DNA of 64,000 bases from NCBI GenBank assembly GCA_020633315.1, contig JACKDV010000004.1:434001-498000 (forward strand), read 5' to 3'. This DNA is from Myxococcales bacterium (lineage in GTDB: Bacteria > Myxococcota_A > Polyangia > Nannocystales > Nannocystaceae). The notes beneath the pieces were generated by a model. That model was not told where the DNA came from. It worked only from the letters and a program-made list of their open reading frames with translations, and did not search any database. Positions 26,665 through 37,565 of the stretch are shown in pieces. Made by a program: the position numbers and the translations under genes. Each line of letters starts with the position of its first letter. Position 1 is the first letter of the stretch.

Positions 26665-27182
26665 CCGGCCTCCCCCTGCGGCATCACCCCGTCGAGCCAG
26701 GGACGCTTCATCGTGCCCACCACCTCGATGGCAATGCTGCCGTCGATGCAGCGCAGCAGCGCGTAGGGCGAGTAGGCGTCCAGGTAGCCCATGTCCTGGT
26801 GGCAGCCCTCGTCGCAGAAGGCCGCGAACAACGAGATCGCCTCGCCGTTCTCGTTCCAACCGAAGAGACCCTCATCGTCGTCGAGGTCGTCGCTGAGCAC
26901 CGAGGAGTGACGCCCGGGGGTGTTGACCTCGTCCCGCTCCCAGTCCGCCGCGCGGGCGGCCTCGAGATCGGGCTCGTCGAGCACGCTGAACAGCACCTCG
27001 CGGTGGACCGCGTCGTCGGCCTCGTCGTTCCAGTACTGCGCCACCAGCAGCATCGCGCTGCGCAGGTCGGGATGCCGGGCGAGCACGCGGCGCACGTAGG
27101 GCAGCACCAGCTCTCGCAGGTAGCGCTGGCGCCCCGCCTCGGCCTGCTCGGGGGTCAGCTTGGTCTGGACCGCGTCGCCCAC
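26658..27182 (-). CDS. hypothetical protein, paralogue A of the three-gene operon
   Basis: A 174-residue protein of unknown family and first gene of the operon. The GTG at 27180-27182 is chosen because it gives the same length and N-terminal layout (TPEQAEAGRQRYLRELVL) as paralogue B. The open frame upstream to 27353 is Pro/Gly-rich and belongs to the promoter region. It shares with B the blocks QYW-DEADDAVH, FSVLDEPDLEAARA, NGEAISLFAAFCDEGCHQDM and RPWLDGVMP. It differs from B by an acidic insert (SDDLDDDEG) at about residue 105. Its stop overlaps the next start by seven bases. It is divergent from the YfbK-type vWA gene. Confidence 0.78.
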   Translation of the reverse strand: MGDAVQTKLTPEQAEAGRQRYLRELVLPYVRRVLARHPDLRSAMLLVAQYWNDEADDAVHREVLFSVLDEPDLEAARAADWERDEVNTPGRHSSVLSDDLDDDEGLFGWNENGEAISLFAAFCDEGCHQDMGYLDAYSPYALLRCIDGSIAIEVVGTMKRPWLDGVMPQGEAGC

Positions 27183-27261
27183 GGAGAATCTTGCCGCAAT
27201 CCTTATACCCGAGGGGCGCTCCTCGGCGTTGGGGCCGTTGGGATGGTTTGGCGCACACGAG

Positions 27262-27286
27262 GGAACCTTCTGGGCGCCGACGCGTA
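27262..27286 (+). promoter_or_regulatory. candidate ECF-sigma-type promoter before the YfbK-type gene
   Basis: GGAACC (27262-27267) and CGTA (27283-27286) are spaced by 15 bp, fitting the GGAAC...CGT form of ECF promoters. A start near 27293 would leave a leader of about 45 nt before the ATG at 27338. It may connect this gene to one of the two sigma modules of the window; inference only. Confidence 0.4.
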
Positions 27287-27326
27287 TGTACGGTCCGAGG
27301 GTGGGGGACGTGGGGTGCCCCCATGC

Positions 27327-27331
27327 GGAGG
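27327..27331 (+). promoter_or_regulatory. ribosome binding site that decides the start of the YfbK-type gene
   Basis: GGAGG lies six bases before the ATG at 27338 and selects it over the in-frame ATG at 27323 and the longer frame from 27191. Strong Shine-Dalgarno sites are rare in this window. Confidence 0.7.
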
Positions 27332-27337
27332 TGTGGG

Positions 27338-29353
27338 ATGGTCCGAGGCACATTTCTACTCCTGGGGGCGCTCGTGCTCGCGTCGCCGTCGTCCAGCGCG
27401 GCTTCCGAGCCCGAGCCCGCGGTGGCGAGCACCGGGCGGATCGCCGGGGTGATCCACGACGGCGCGGGCAAGCCGGTGGCCGGGGCCACGGTGACCCTGC
27501 TGTGTAGCTGCCTGACCAAGGCGACCTCCACCAAGACCAAGGCCGACGGCACCTACGTCTTCGAGGGCCTGCCGCCGGGGGTGTACTCGGTGCGCGTGCG
27601 CAAGGGCGGGCGCGACGTGGTGCAGCACCTCACCCTCGGTGAGGGCGAGCGGGTGAGCACCACCATCGCCCTGGCCTCGCCGCCCAAGGAGGAGCCCGCG
27701 ACCAGCAAGCCCGCCAAGAAGTCCAAGGGACGGGTGGCAGCCAAGACCGTCGATCCCATGGGGCTGCTCGATCCGAGCGCCTCGACCAGCCGCTCGACCT
27801 CGCGGGCCGCCCGCAAGCGCGACGCGGCCGGGGTCGCGGGCGGAGTACCCGGGGGAGTGGTCGGCGGCACGCTGGGAGGCCGCAGCGCCGGCGTGGCCGC
27901 GCTGCGCGTCCCGGTGGAGCCCGCCAACACCGAGGGCTACGCCCACATCCGCGAGAACGACTTCGTCGCCGTCTCCGATGCCCCGCTGTCGACCTTCTCG
28001 GCCGACGTCGACACCGCCTCGTACAGCAACGTGCGGCGCTTCCTCTCGCAGGGCCAGCGCCCGCCGATCGATGCGGTGCGGGTGGAGGAGCTCGTCAACT
28101 ACTTCGAGTACGACTACGTCACCCCGCCCGACGACCGGCCGGTGACCGTCAACTGGGAGGTCGGCCCCTGCCCGTGGAACGAGGACCACCAGCTCGTTCG
28201 CATCGGGCTGCAGACCAAGCCGATCGCCGACGCCGAGGTGCCCCCGCGCAACCTGGTGTTCCTCGTCGACGTGTCGGGCTCGATGCAGTCGCCCGACAAG
28301 CTGCCCCTGCTGGTGCGCTCGATGGGCCTGCTGGTCGACCAGCTCCGCGAGCAGGACATGGTGAGCCTGGTGGTGTACGCCGGCGCCTCCGGGCTGGTGC
28401 TGCCGCCCACCTCGGGCGCGTACCGGGACCGCATCCGCGACGCGCTGGCCGAGCTGACCCCGGGCGGCTCGACCAACGGCGCGGCCGGGATCCGCCTGGC
28501 CTACCAGCAGGCCCGCAACGCCTTCATCGAGGGCGGGATCAACCGGGTGATCCTCGCCACCGACGGCGACTTCAACGTGGGCACCACCAGCGACGGCGAC
28601 CTGGTGCGGCTCATCGAGCAGGAGCGCGAGTCGGGGGTGTTCCTGTCGGTGCTGGGCTTCGGCCAGGGCAACCTACAGGACGCCAAGATGGAGCAGCTCG
28701 CCGACGAGGGCAACGGCAACTACGCGTACATCGACGACCTGCACGAGGGCCGCAAGGTGCTGGTGCAGCAGGCGGGCGCCACCCTGGTCACCGTGGCCAA
28801 GGACGTCAAGCTCCAGGTGGAATTCAACCCGGCCCTGGTCGCGGAGTATCGGCAGGTGGGCTACGAGAACCGCCGGCTGCGCGACGAGGACTTCAACGAC
28901 GACACCAAGGACGCGGGCGAGATGGGGGCGGGGCACTCGGTGACCGTGCTCTACGAGATCGTCCCCGCCAGCGGAGGTGAGGGGGGCGGCACGGCGCCGC
29001 GCCGCGTGGATGCGCTCAAGTACCAGGGTGAGCGCACCACCACCGCCGCCGCGGCCAGCGACGAGCTGATGACGGTGAAGGTCCGCTTCAAGCGTCCGCA
29101 GGGCAGCAAGAGCCGGCTGATGTCGGTGGCCGTGCGCGGCACGCCCTCGACCTTGGCGAAGACCTCGGACGACTTCCGCTTCGCCGCCGCGGTGGCCGAG
29201 CTGGGGATGATCCTGCGCGACTCGGAGCACAAGGGCAGCGCCACCCTCGAGTCGGTCGCGATGCTGGCCCGCAAGGCCCAGGGCAAGGACCCGCACGGTC
29301 ACCGCAAGGGCCTGCTGGAGCTGGTCGAGCAGGCGCGCGCCGTGGGGTACTGA
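27338..29353 (+). CDS. YfbK-type vWA protein with carboxypeptidase-regulatory-like domain
   Basis: A 671-residue exported protein. The signal peptide MVRGTFLLLGALVLA is followed by a carboxypeptidase regulatory-like (Ig-type) domain at about residues 32-110 (GRIAGVIHDGAGKPVAGATV, DGTYVFEGLPPGVYSVRV). A Lys/Ser/Arg/Gly-rich linker leads to the vWA-associated N-terminal segment (NDFVAVSDAPLSTFSADVDT). The vWA domain has its DVSGS metal site complete, and a DUF3520-like C-terminus carries LKVRFKRP-type strands and FRFAAAVAELGMILRDS. This architecture is that of E. coli YfbK and many Bacteroidetes/Myxococcota proteins, role unknown. An ECF-type promoter candidate lies upstream. Confidence 0.9.
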   Translation: MVRGTFLLLGALVLASPSSSAASEPEPAVASTGRIAGVIHDGAGKPVAGATVTLLCSCLTKATSTKTKADGTYVFEGLPPGVYSVRVRKGGRDVVQHLTLGEGERVSTTIALASPPKEEPATSKPAKKSKGRVAAKTVDPMGLLDPSASTSRSTSRAARKRDAAGVAGGVPGGVVGGTLGGRSAGVAALRVPVEPANTEGYAHIRENDFVAVSDAPLSTFSADVDTASYSNVRRFLSQGQRPPIDAVRVEELVNYFEYDYVTPPDDRPVTVNWEVGPCPWNEDHQLVRIGLQTKPIADAEVPPRNLVFLVDVSGSMQSPDKLPLLVRSMGLLVDQLREQDMVSLVVYAGASGLVLPPTSGAYRDRIRDALAELTPGGSTNGAAGIRLAYQQARNAFIEGGINRVILATDGDFNVGTTSDGDLVRLIEQERESGVFLSVLGFGQGNLQDAKMEQLADEGNGNYAYIDDLHEGRKVLVQQAGATLVTVAKDVKLQVEFNPALVAEYRQVGYENRRLRDEDFNDDTKDAGEMGAGHSVTVLYEIVPASGGEGGGTAPRRVDALKYQGERTTTAAAASDELMTVKVRFKRPQGSKSRLMSVAVRGTPSTLAKTSDDFRFAAAVAELGMILRDSEHKGSATLESVAMLARKAQGKDPHGHRKGLLELVEQARAVGY

Positions 29354-29378
29354 AGCAACGGGCCGGAGAACGACGAAG

Positions 29379-29403
29379 GGCCGGGCCGACCTGCGGCCCG
29401 GCC
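29379..29403. terminator. perfect 10-bp GC hairpin between convergent genes
   Basis: GGCCGGGCCG (29379-29388) pairs perfectly with CGGCCCGGCC (29394-29403) around ACCTG. It sits between the ends of the convergent vWA and Sel1 genes and could terminate both directions. No T-tract. Confidence 0.5.
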
Positions 29404-29433
29404 TCACGAAGGCCGGAGCGAGGAGCGAGGCGC

Positions 29434-31524
29434 TCAGCTCGGCGGGGGCAGCCCCTTGCCGCCCAGCTTCTCCGACGAGCGGCACAGCGGCGGGAAGCGG
29501 GTGCGAGTGCAGGCATCCTCGTAGAACGCCCGGGCGATGCCCTGGTCGACGGCCTCGAGCTGCTTGCCCAGCGCGGTGCAGGACGAGACGTCCTTGTCGT
29601 CGCAGGCGCGGCGCAGGATCTGCTCGGCCTTGGCGGGATCCTTCTTCAGCCCCTTGGCGCCCTTGGCATGGATCGCGGACAGCTCCACGCAGGTGAAGCG
29701 GCGGTGATCCGAGCAGCCGCGCTCCAGCACGGCCACGGCGTCCTTGGCCGTGCCGCCGCCCTTGCCCGCCTGGTAGAGCCCCGCCAGGGTGGTGCAGGCC
29801 TGCGACGACAGGGAGATGAAGCGGGCCCCGGGCTCGGGCGTCGGGCAGCCGCGCTCCAGCAGCGCGACCCCGGTCCGGAGGTCGCGCTTGATCGGGGCCT
29901 TGCCCTCCACGAGCTCCTTGCCGGCGCGACCGCAGGCGCTGGTGTTGCCCAGGTCGCAGGCGCGCCGATCGTGCTCCAGCGCCCGCTCCGGTCGCTTGCC
30001 CGCCGCGCTGCGGCCCATGCGGTGGATCATCGCCAGGTCCACGCACTCGTTGGCCTCGCCGCGCTCGCAGCCGAGCTCGAGCATCCGCAGGCCTCGCGGC
30101 TCGTCGAGGTGGAGGTCGACGAGGTTGATGGCCAGCGAGCGGCACGAGGAGGAGCGCCCCATGCCGCAGGCACGCTCGAGCAGGGCGACCCCGCGCTCGG
30201 GAGCGGCCGTGAGCTCGTCGCGACCCCGCAGCAGCGTGTAGCCCAGGGTGTCACAGGCGGCCGAGTCTCCGCGATCGCAGCCGCGCTGCAGCACCTCGGC
30301 GTAGGGCTTCCATTGCTTGGCGCGGCTGAGCTCGAACGACGCGGCGGTGCACGCCTTGGCGGGCCCGTCGTCGGCCTTGCAGGCGGCGAGGAAGCGCTGC
30401 TGGGCCAGCTCGGGCTGGCGCTCGCGCCCCGAGCCGCCCGAGCGGAGCATCACGCCCAGGTTGTAGCAGCTCGGCCCGTTGCCGCGCTCGCACTGCTGGG
30501 TGCACTGCTCGAAGTCCATGGGGGCGCACTGGAACGAGGCCACCTGCTGGGGCGGCGTGCACTTGCCCCCCGCCCGCACGAAGCCCGACGGGCACTTGGT
30601 CTCGAGCGCCTCCACCTCGGGCGGCGCGGACTCGCCCGAGCCCTCGTCGTCGCCCTGGGCCACCGCCGGGCGCTCCTCCGCGATGGGGTACAGCTCGATG
30701 GTGATCGCGGCGCGGCACTGCTCGGGCGGCGCGGAGTCGCCGGGCTTGGCGTTGTTGCAGTCCTCGGGCTTGCCGTCGCGGTTGGCGACGCGGCGGTTGG
30801 CCTCGCTGCCCGCGGCCGCCCCGGCGCCGAAGATCTCGGCCGCGGCGCGGGCCTTGCCCTGGGTGCCCTTCTCCACCGCGAAGGCGCCCACGATCGCCGA
30901 GCGCACGAAGTGGGTGGCGCCCTCGCAGCCGGGGCCCTTCAGATCCTCGCGCGCGACCATGTCGTCGCGGATTGACTTGCGGCCCACCATCACCAGGCCG
31001 ATGTCGATGGCGGCCCCCGAGGTGACCTCGCCCTCGAGCTGGACGGCGCTGGCGGGGAGGTTGGCCCGGAGCTGATCGATGGTGTCGATCTGCACCTGGT
31101 CCTCCTTCATCGACACTCCCACGAAGGTGTAGGGATCGACGGCGCTGCCCACCGTGCACCCCCGCAGCACCTCGAGCCCGTCGCAGTCGTAGCGGACCAC
31201 GGCGATGCCCTCGGACATCACCGCCTCGAGGTGGCTGCGGTCGGCCCCGCGCAGGTCGACCACGTAGGGCTCGGCGACGGTGCTGGTGTTGGTGCAGGTG
31301 ATGGTCTGCCCCAGCGCATCGGTGGCGCTGGGATCGGGGGGCGCGAGCTTGCTGCCCAGGTTGTTGGTGCCGCAGCCGGTGCCGCCCCACAGACCCAGGC
31401 CCAGCACGAGGCCGAGGCCGGCGAGACGACGGAGCCCGAGCGAGCCGGGCCCGCGGGCGGGCGCTCGCGCCGAGGCACGGGGAGGAGCGGGGCTGGTCCA
31501 GGGGGGAGCCGCGGAGGTTGACAT
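29434..31524 (-). CDS. Sel1-repeat lipoprotein
   Basis: A 696-residue predicted lipoprotein: a long Pro/Ala/Arg n-region, a hydrophobic stretch LAGLGLVLGLGLWGG and lipobox GTGC (Cys51). Residues of about 60-260 form an unrecognised domain with Cys. From about residue 320 to the end there are Cys-containing Sel1-like repeats (for example CDRGDSAACDTLGYTL, CERGEANECVDLAMIH, CDLGNTSACGRAGKEL, CDDKDVSSCTALGKQL). Repeats with this Cys spacing form disulfide-braced alpha-solenoids, as in Helicobacter Hcp proteins, and act as binding scaffolds. An envelope location is inferred. It is convergent with the YfbK-type gene. Confidence 0.88.
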   Translation of the reverse strand: MSTSAAPPWTSPAPPRASARAPARGPGSLGLRRLAGLGLVLGLGLWGGTGCGTNNLGSKLAPPDPSATDALGQTITCTNTSTVAEPYVVDLRGADRSHLEAVMSEGIAVVRYDCDGLEVLRGCTVGSAVDPYTFVGVSMKEDQVQIDTIDQLRANLPASAVQLEGEVTSGAAIDIGLVMVGRKSIRDDMVAREDLKGPGCEGATHFVRSAIVGAFAVEKGTQGKARAAAEIFGAGAAAGSEANRRVANRDGKPEDCNNAKPGDSAPPEQCRAAITIELYPIAEERPAVAQGDDEGSGESAPPEVEALETKCPSGFVRAGGKCTPPQQVASFQCAPMDFEQCTQQCERGNGPSCYNLGVMLRSGGSGRERQPELAQQRFLAACKADDGPAKACTAASFELSRAKQWKPYAEVLQRGCDRGDSAACDTLGYTLLRGRDELTAAPERGVALLERACGMGRSSSCRSLAINLVDLHLDEPRGLRMLELGCERGEANECVDLAMIHRMGRSAAGKRPERALEHDRRACDLGNTSACGRAGKELVEGKAPIKRDLRTGVALLERGCPTPEPGARFISLSSQACTTLAGLYQAGKGGGTAKDAVAVLERGCSDHRRFTCVELSAIHAKGAKGLKKDPAKAEQILRRACDDKDVSSCTALGKQLEAVDQGIARAFYEDACTRTRFPPLCRSSEKLGGKGLPPPS

Positions 31525-31761
31525 CGCGGCGGGTGGTTCCGAGATCGGCGTGGCGGTTTAAGGCGACGGTCGAATTTCAGCTGAGCGGTGCCGAGCCCCG
31601 CCCCGGCGCCCGTGAGCGCGCAGAGCTCCCGAGGGGCACGAGCGCGAGGGTGATCGAGCGAGCCGCGCGTCCGTGGTCGCCGCGCCCACGAGCGCACCGC
31701 GCCCACCCCCTCGATTCGTGCTTGAAACCCCCACCCAGGTGCGAGACCGTCGGCCCGGGGC

Positions 31762-32502
31762 ATGGGCAAGGGACTCGCAGCCGGGCTCGTCGTAGGCGTG
31801 CTGCTCGGGTGCTCGGGAGGGAACGCGGACTACGATCCCTCCGAGGGCGACGGGGACGGCTCGCGGGGTGATGGCGTGGAGACCGGCGTCGGCTCGGGCC
31901 ACGAGGCCACGAGCGCGGCCGAGGGCACCACCGAGAGCGTGGACGAGCCGCAGGTCGAGCACCTGCAGAACGCACCGCAGGGCACCTGCGAGCTGCCGCT
32001 GTGGTGCTTCGTCAACGGCAACGTCTGGAATCCGCTGGGGGCCCCGATCGCCGCCCAGGAGTGCTTCGAGTCGAGCCTGACCCCGCCGCTGCGGCTGCAG
32101 ACGGTGCACGCGGTGGTGGCCGCCCGCACGCCGAGCCTCGGCCCGGTGTTCCTGCGGGTGCGGAGCTGGGGCGACGACGAGCGTCCCGGCGAGGTGCTGG
32201 CCGCGGTGCAGCTCGCTCCCCAGCAGGTGGAGACCGGCGACGACGAGCTCCGCATCGACGAGCTGGCCGCCCCCATCGAGATCGACACCAACCGCTTCTG
32301 CGTGGGCCTGGAGCTCGACGACGGAGGCTTCGGCTCCGCGCTCGGCATGAGCGTGGACCAGGGCTCCACCCTGGTCGGCTCGTCGTTCCTGCGCATCGAC
32401 GGTCCCGGCGACTGCTCGATCCCGGCCTTCGTCGACGTCATCGCCCGCATGCCGTACCCCACCGGCAACTGGTGCATCGACGTCGAGGTGAGCGCCCCGT
32501 AG
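31762..32502 (+). CDS. hypothetical lipoprotein, 246 aa
   Basis: A predicted lipoprotein with lipobox GVLLGC (Cys17), an acidic Gly/Ser/Thr linker to about residue 65, and a compact beta-rich domain of about 180 residues. The domain has six Cys (CELPLWCF, ECFESS, NRFCVGLEL, DCSIPAF, WCIDVEV), which probably form disulfides. Segments such as GPVFLRVRSWGDDERPGEVL and NRFCVGLELDDGG recall a secreted jelly-roll fold, a guess. It is divergent from the Sel1 gene (237-bp spacer) and convergent with the DUF482 gene. Function unknown. Confidence 0.78.
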   Translation: MGKGLAAGLVVGVLLGCSGGNADYDPSEGDGDGSRGDGVETGVGSGHEATSAAEGTTESVDEPQVEHLQNAPQGTCELPLWCFVNGNVWNPLGAPIAAQECFESSLTPPLRLQTVHAVVAARTPSLGPVFLRVRSWGDDERPGEVLAAVQLAPQQVETGDDELRIDELAAPIEIDTNRFCVGLELDDGGFGSALGMSVDQGSTLVGSSFLRIDGPGDCSIPAFVDVIARMPYPTGNWCIDVEVSAP

Positions 32503-32611
32503 TCGGGCATTGCTCGTCGGCCCACGCTCCTTGGCCCACGGCCTGGCTCGACCTGGCACCTCCTCGATGGAGGACGGCGAGGCGGCAGGCCGCTCGCCCT
32601 GCGGGTCGGCG

Positions 32612-33925
32612 CTACCCCAGCTCGATCGCGTCGTCGCCCCGCGAGGCCGCCTGCTCGCCGGCCTCGCCCACCTCGCCCATGCTCGGCCGCTCGTCGGGCA
32701 GCGGCAGCGGCCGCCCGTCGTCGTCCTTGCGGTAGGGGCTGAAGCGCGCGAGCTGGCCCATGTACTGGCCCACCTCCATCGCCTCGCCCCGCAAGAAGCG
32801 CTCCACGCCCTCGTGCAGCCCGGGGTGACGCATCCAGTGGTTGCTGAAGGTGGGCGCGGGCATGAAGCCGCGCAGCAGCTTGTGCTCGCCCTGCGCCCCC
32901 GCCTCGAACAGCGGCAGGCCCTCGCGGATGCAGTGCTCGATGCCCGCGTAGTAGGCCACCTCGAAGTGCAGGAAGGGGATCTCCTCGCAGCAGCCCCAGT
33001 AGCGGCCGTAGAGCGCGTGCTCGGTCTGGAAGCACAGCGCCCCCGCCACGATCTGGCCGGCCCGGCGCACCCGCACGAAGCGGGCACGCTGGGGCATCAT
33101 GCGGGGCAGCAGCTCGAACAGCTCGGGGGTCAGGTAGCCCTCGTTGCCGTGCGCATAGCAGGTGCGGCGGTAGAAGGACTCGAGCCGCGCGATGTCGTGG
33201 CGCGTCCACTCGGCCGCGGGCACGAATTCCACCGGACCATCCACCGCCGCGAGGGCCCGCGCCCGCTCCTTGCGGATCTGCTTGCGCTTGCGCGAGCTGA
33301 GGGTGGCCAGGAACGCGTCGAAGTCGGCGTAGCCGTGGTTGCGCCAGTGGAACTGGAAGCTCGCGCGCGGGCAGAAGCCGGCCTCGGCCAGGCGCCCGTG
33401 CTCGCTCGCGCTGCAGAACAACCAGTGCACCGAGCTGCAGTCGAGCTGGTCGGCCACCGTGCGCACGCCCTCGACCAGCGCGGCCTCGATCGCCACGCGC
33501 TCGCTCGGCGCGAGCGAAGGGCTCAGCAGGATCCGCCGTCCGGTGGCGGGCGTGACCGGGGCCGCGACGACGAGCTTGGGATAGTAGGGCAGCCCCGCTC
33601 GCATGCAGGCCCGCGCCCAGCCGAAGTCGAAGATGTACTCGCCGTAGCTGTGGTCCTTGCGATAGGCAGCCACCGCCCCCACGAGCGTGCGTCCCTGACT
33701 CGGACTGCCGGCGTCCTCTGCGCTGGGATCCTCGGGCTCGGCCTCCACCAGCACGTAGTGCGGCTCCCAGCCCGTGCCCGGCCCCACCGAGCCCGACAGC
33801 TCGAGCGCCCGCAAGAAGCCGTGCTCCGTGAACGGGCTGGGCCCGTGATCGAGGGCATCCCACTGCGCGGGATCGACGCCTGCGAGATCCGGGACGACGC
33901 GAGTGACGAGGCGCACCGCGAGCAT
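32612..33925 (-). CDS. DUF482/FemAB-like GNAT-fold protein
   Basis: A 437-residue protein of the peptidogalycan biosynthesis/DUF482 family (GNAT fold related to FemAB aminoacyl transferases). Recognisable parts are the N-terminus PAQWDALDHGPSPFTEHGFL, YGEYIFDFGWA, YYPKLVVAAPVTPATGRRIL, SSRKRKQIRKERARA and GRYWGCCEEIPFLHFEVAYY, followed by FEAGAQGEHKLLRGFMP. The ATG at 33923-33925 is preferred because the upstream 28 residues are Arg/Gly-rich and non-family. The members are widespread and cytoplasmic, with no proven substrate. It is divergent from clpS by 131 bp. Confidence 0.9.
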   Translation of the reverse strand: MLAVRLVTRVVPDLAGVDPAQWDALDHGPSPFTEHGFLRALELSGSVGPGTGWEPHYVLVEAEPEDPSAEDAGSPSQGRTLVGAVAAYRKDHSYGEYIFDFGWARACMRAGLPYYPKLVVAAPVTPATGRRILLSPSLAPSERVAIEAALVEGVRTVADQLDCSSVHWLFCSASEHGRLAEAGFCPRASFQFHWRNHGYADFDAFLATLSSRKRKQIRKERARALAAVDGPVEFVPAAEWTRHDIARLESFYRRTCYAHGNEGYLTPELFELLPRMMPQRARFVRVRRAGQIVAGALCFQTEHALYGRYWGCCEEIPFLHFEVAYYAGIEHCIREGLPLFEAGAQGEHKLLRGFMPAPTFSNHWMRHPGLHEGVERFLRGEAMEVGQYMGQLARFSPYRKDDDGRPLPLPDERPSMGEVGEAGEQAASRGDDAIELG

Positions 33926-34056
33926 CCTGACCGTGTGATCGGGGAGGTGCAAACCCCGGCCATCGGCGCGGGCCCGAGGCCCGGCCCTGCCCGTTCGGGC
34001 GGGGGGCATCGATCCACGGGCCTGCTAGGATCGACGCCGAAGGAACCCGACGGCCC

Positions 34057-34390
34057 GTGAGCGACAAGCGCGAAGAGCAGAACGAAAGTGGAGTCGCGAC
34101 CCTCGAGCGCACCAAGAAGAAGCTCAAGCGCCCGCGCATGTACCGCGTCGTCCTTCACAACGACGACTACACCCCCATGGACTTCGTGGTCCGGCTGCTC
34201 GAGACGGTGTTCCACCGCAGCGAGTCCGAGGCCACCCGCATCATGCTCCACGTGCACAACCACGGGTCCGGCGTGGCGGGGATCTACACCCACGAGATCG
34301 CCGAGACCAAGGTCGCCCAGGTCCATCTCCTGGCGCGGAAGAACGACCACCCCTTGATGGCCTCGATGGAGCCGGAAGACGACGGCGAAG

Positions 34391-34401
<11 letters not shown>
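34057..34401 (+). CDS. clpS: ATP-dependent Clp protease adaptor ClpS
   Basis: A 114-residue adaptor that delivers N-end-rule substrates to ClpAP. The hallmark RVVLHNDDYTPMDFVVRLLE is followed by VHNHGSGVAGIYTHEIAETK and LLARKNDHPL. The N-degron pocket residues (Asn-Asp of HNDDYTPM and the His of VHNHG) are present. The 25-residue Lys/Glu-rich N-terminal tail is the part that inserts into the ClpA pore in studied homologues. The start is GTG at 34057. The last 11 bases overlap the start of clpA, so the two are translated together. Confidence 0.96.
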
Positions 34402-36844
<2,443 letters not shown>

Positions 36845-36929
36845 GGCCGACCGCGGGGGGCTCGGCGAGGCCGGAGGCGCGGCCGCCCCGGCCTCGTCCG
36901 CGGGGGGCCGCGTCGTCGTATGCTGGGCC

Positions 36930-37565
36930 GTGGCCCGCCCCACCTGCTACCGCTGCCTGCGTCCGCGGGTGAGCTGCGTGTGCGGCCTGATCACGCCGGT
37001 GGACAACCGCACGCGGGTGGTGATCGTGCAGCACCCCCGCGAGCGGCGGCACCCCTTCGGCACGGTGCGGCTGGCCCGGCTGGGGCTGCGCAACGCCGAG
37101 CTGCACGTGGCCTCGCGAGACGACGACGAGCGCACCCGCTGCCCTCCCCGGGCCCCGCCCGGGGCGGCCCTGCTGTACCCCGGGCCCACGGCGCGGCCGC
37201 TGGGCGAGGACGAGCCCCCCGCCGCGCTGGTGGTGCTCGACGGCACCTGGCCCAGCTCGCGGGTGCTGCTGCGCGACAACCCCTGGCTGCAGGCGCTGCC
37301 GCGGGTGTGCCTGCGGCCGGCCGGCCCCGGGCGCTACCGCATCCGCCGGGCCCCGCGGCCGGGGGTGCAGCTGTCCACCATCGAGGCGATCGTGGGGGCG
37401 CTGCGGATCCTCGAGCCCGACACGCCGGGCCTGCTGGAGCTGCTGGCCGCCTTCGACGGCATGATCGACCACCAGCTCGCCCTGGCCGCGGGCCGGGCCG
37501 CGGCCGGGGAAACCTCGCGGCCCCCGGCGGACACCAAGCCTCCCGAGGCCCTGCCCCCATCATGA
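36930..37565 (+). CDS. DTW-domain protein (tRNA-uridine aminocarboxypropyltransferase-like)
   Basis: A 211-residue DTW/TDD-superfamily enzyme. CYRCLRPRVSCVCGL (residues 6-20) is the N-terminal Cys cluster. NRTRVVIVQHPRERRHPFGT holds the nucleotide-binding strand. LVVLDGTWPSS contains the DTW-type signature (here DGTW), and RAPRPGVQLSTIEAIV completes the family. Studied relatives (TapT/YfiP) transfer the aminocarboxypropyl group of SAM to U47 of tRNAs. The start is GTG at 36930. Its stop overlaps the start of the P450 gene (ATGA), giving a coupled pair without obvious functional link. Confidence 0.9.
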   Translation: MARPTCYRCLRPRVSCVCGLITPVDNRTRVVIVQHPRERRHPFGTVRLARLGLRNAELHVASRDDDERTRCPPRAPPGAALLYPGPTARPLGEDEPPAALVVLDGTWPSSRVLLRDNPWLQALPRVCLRPAGPGRYRIRRAPRPGVQLSTIEAIVGALRILEPDTPGLLELLAAFDGMIDHQLALAAGRAAAGETSRPPADTKPPEALPPS

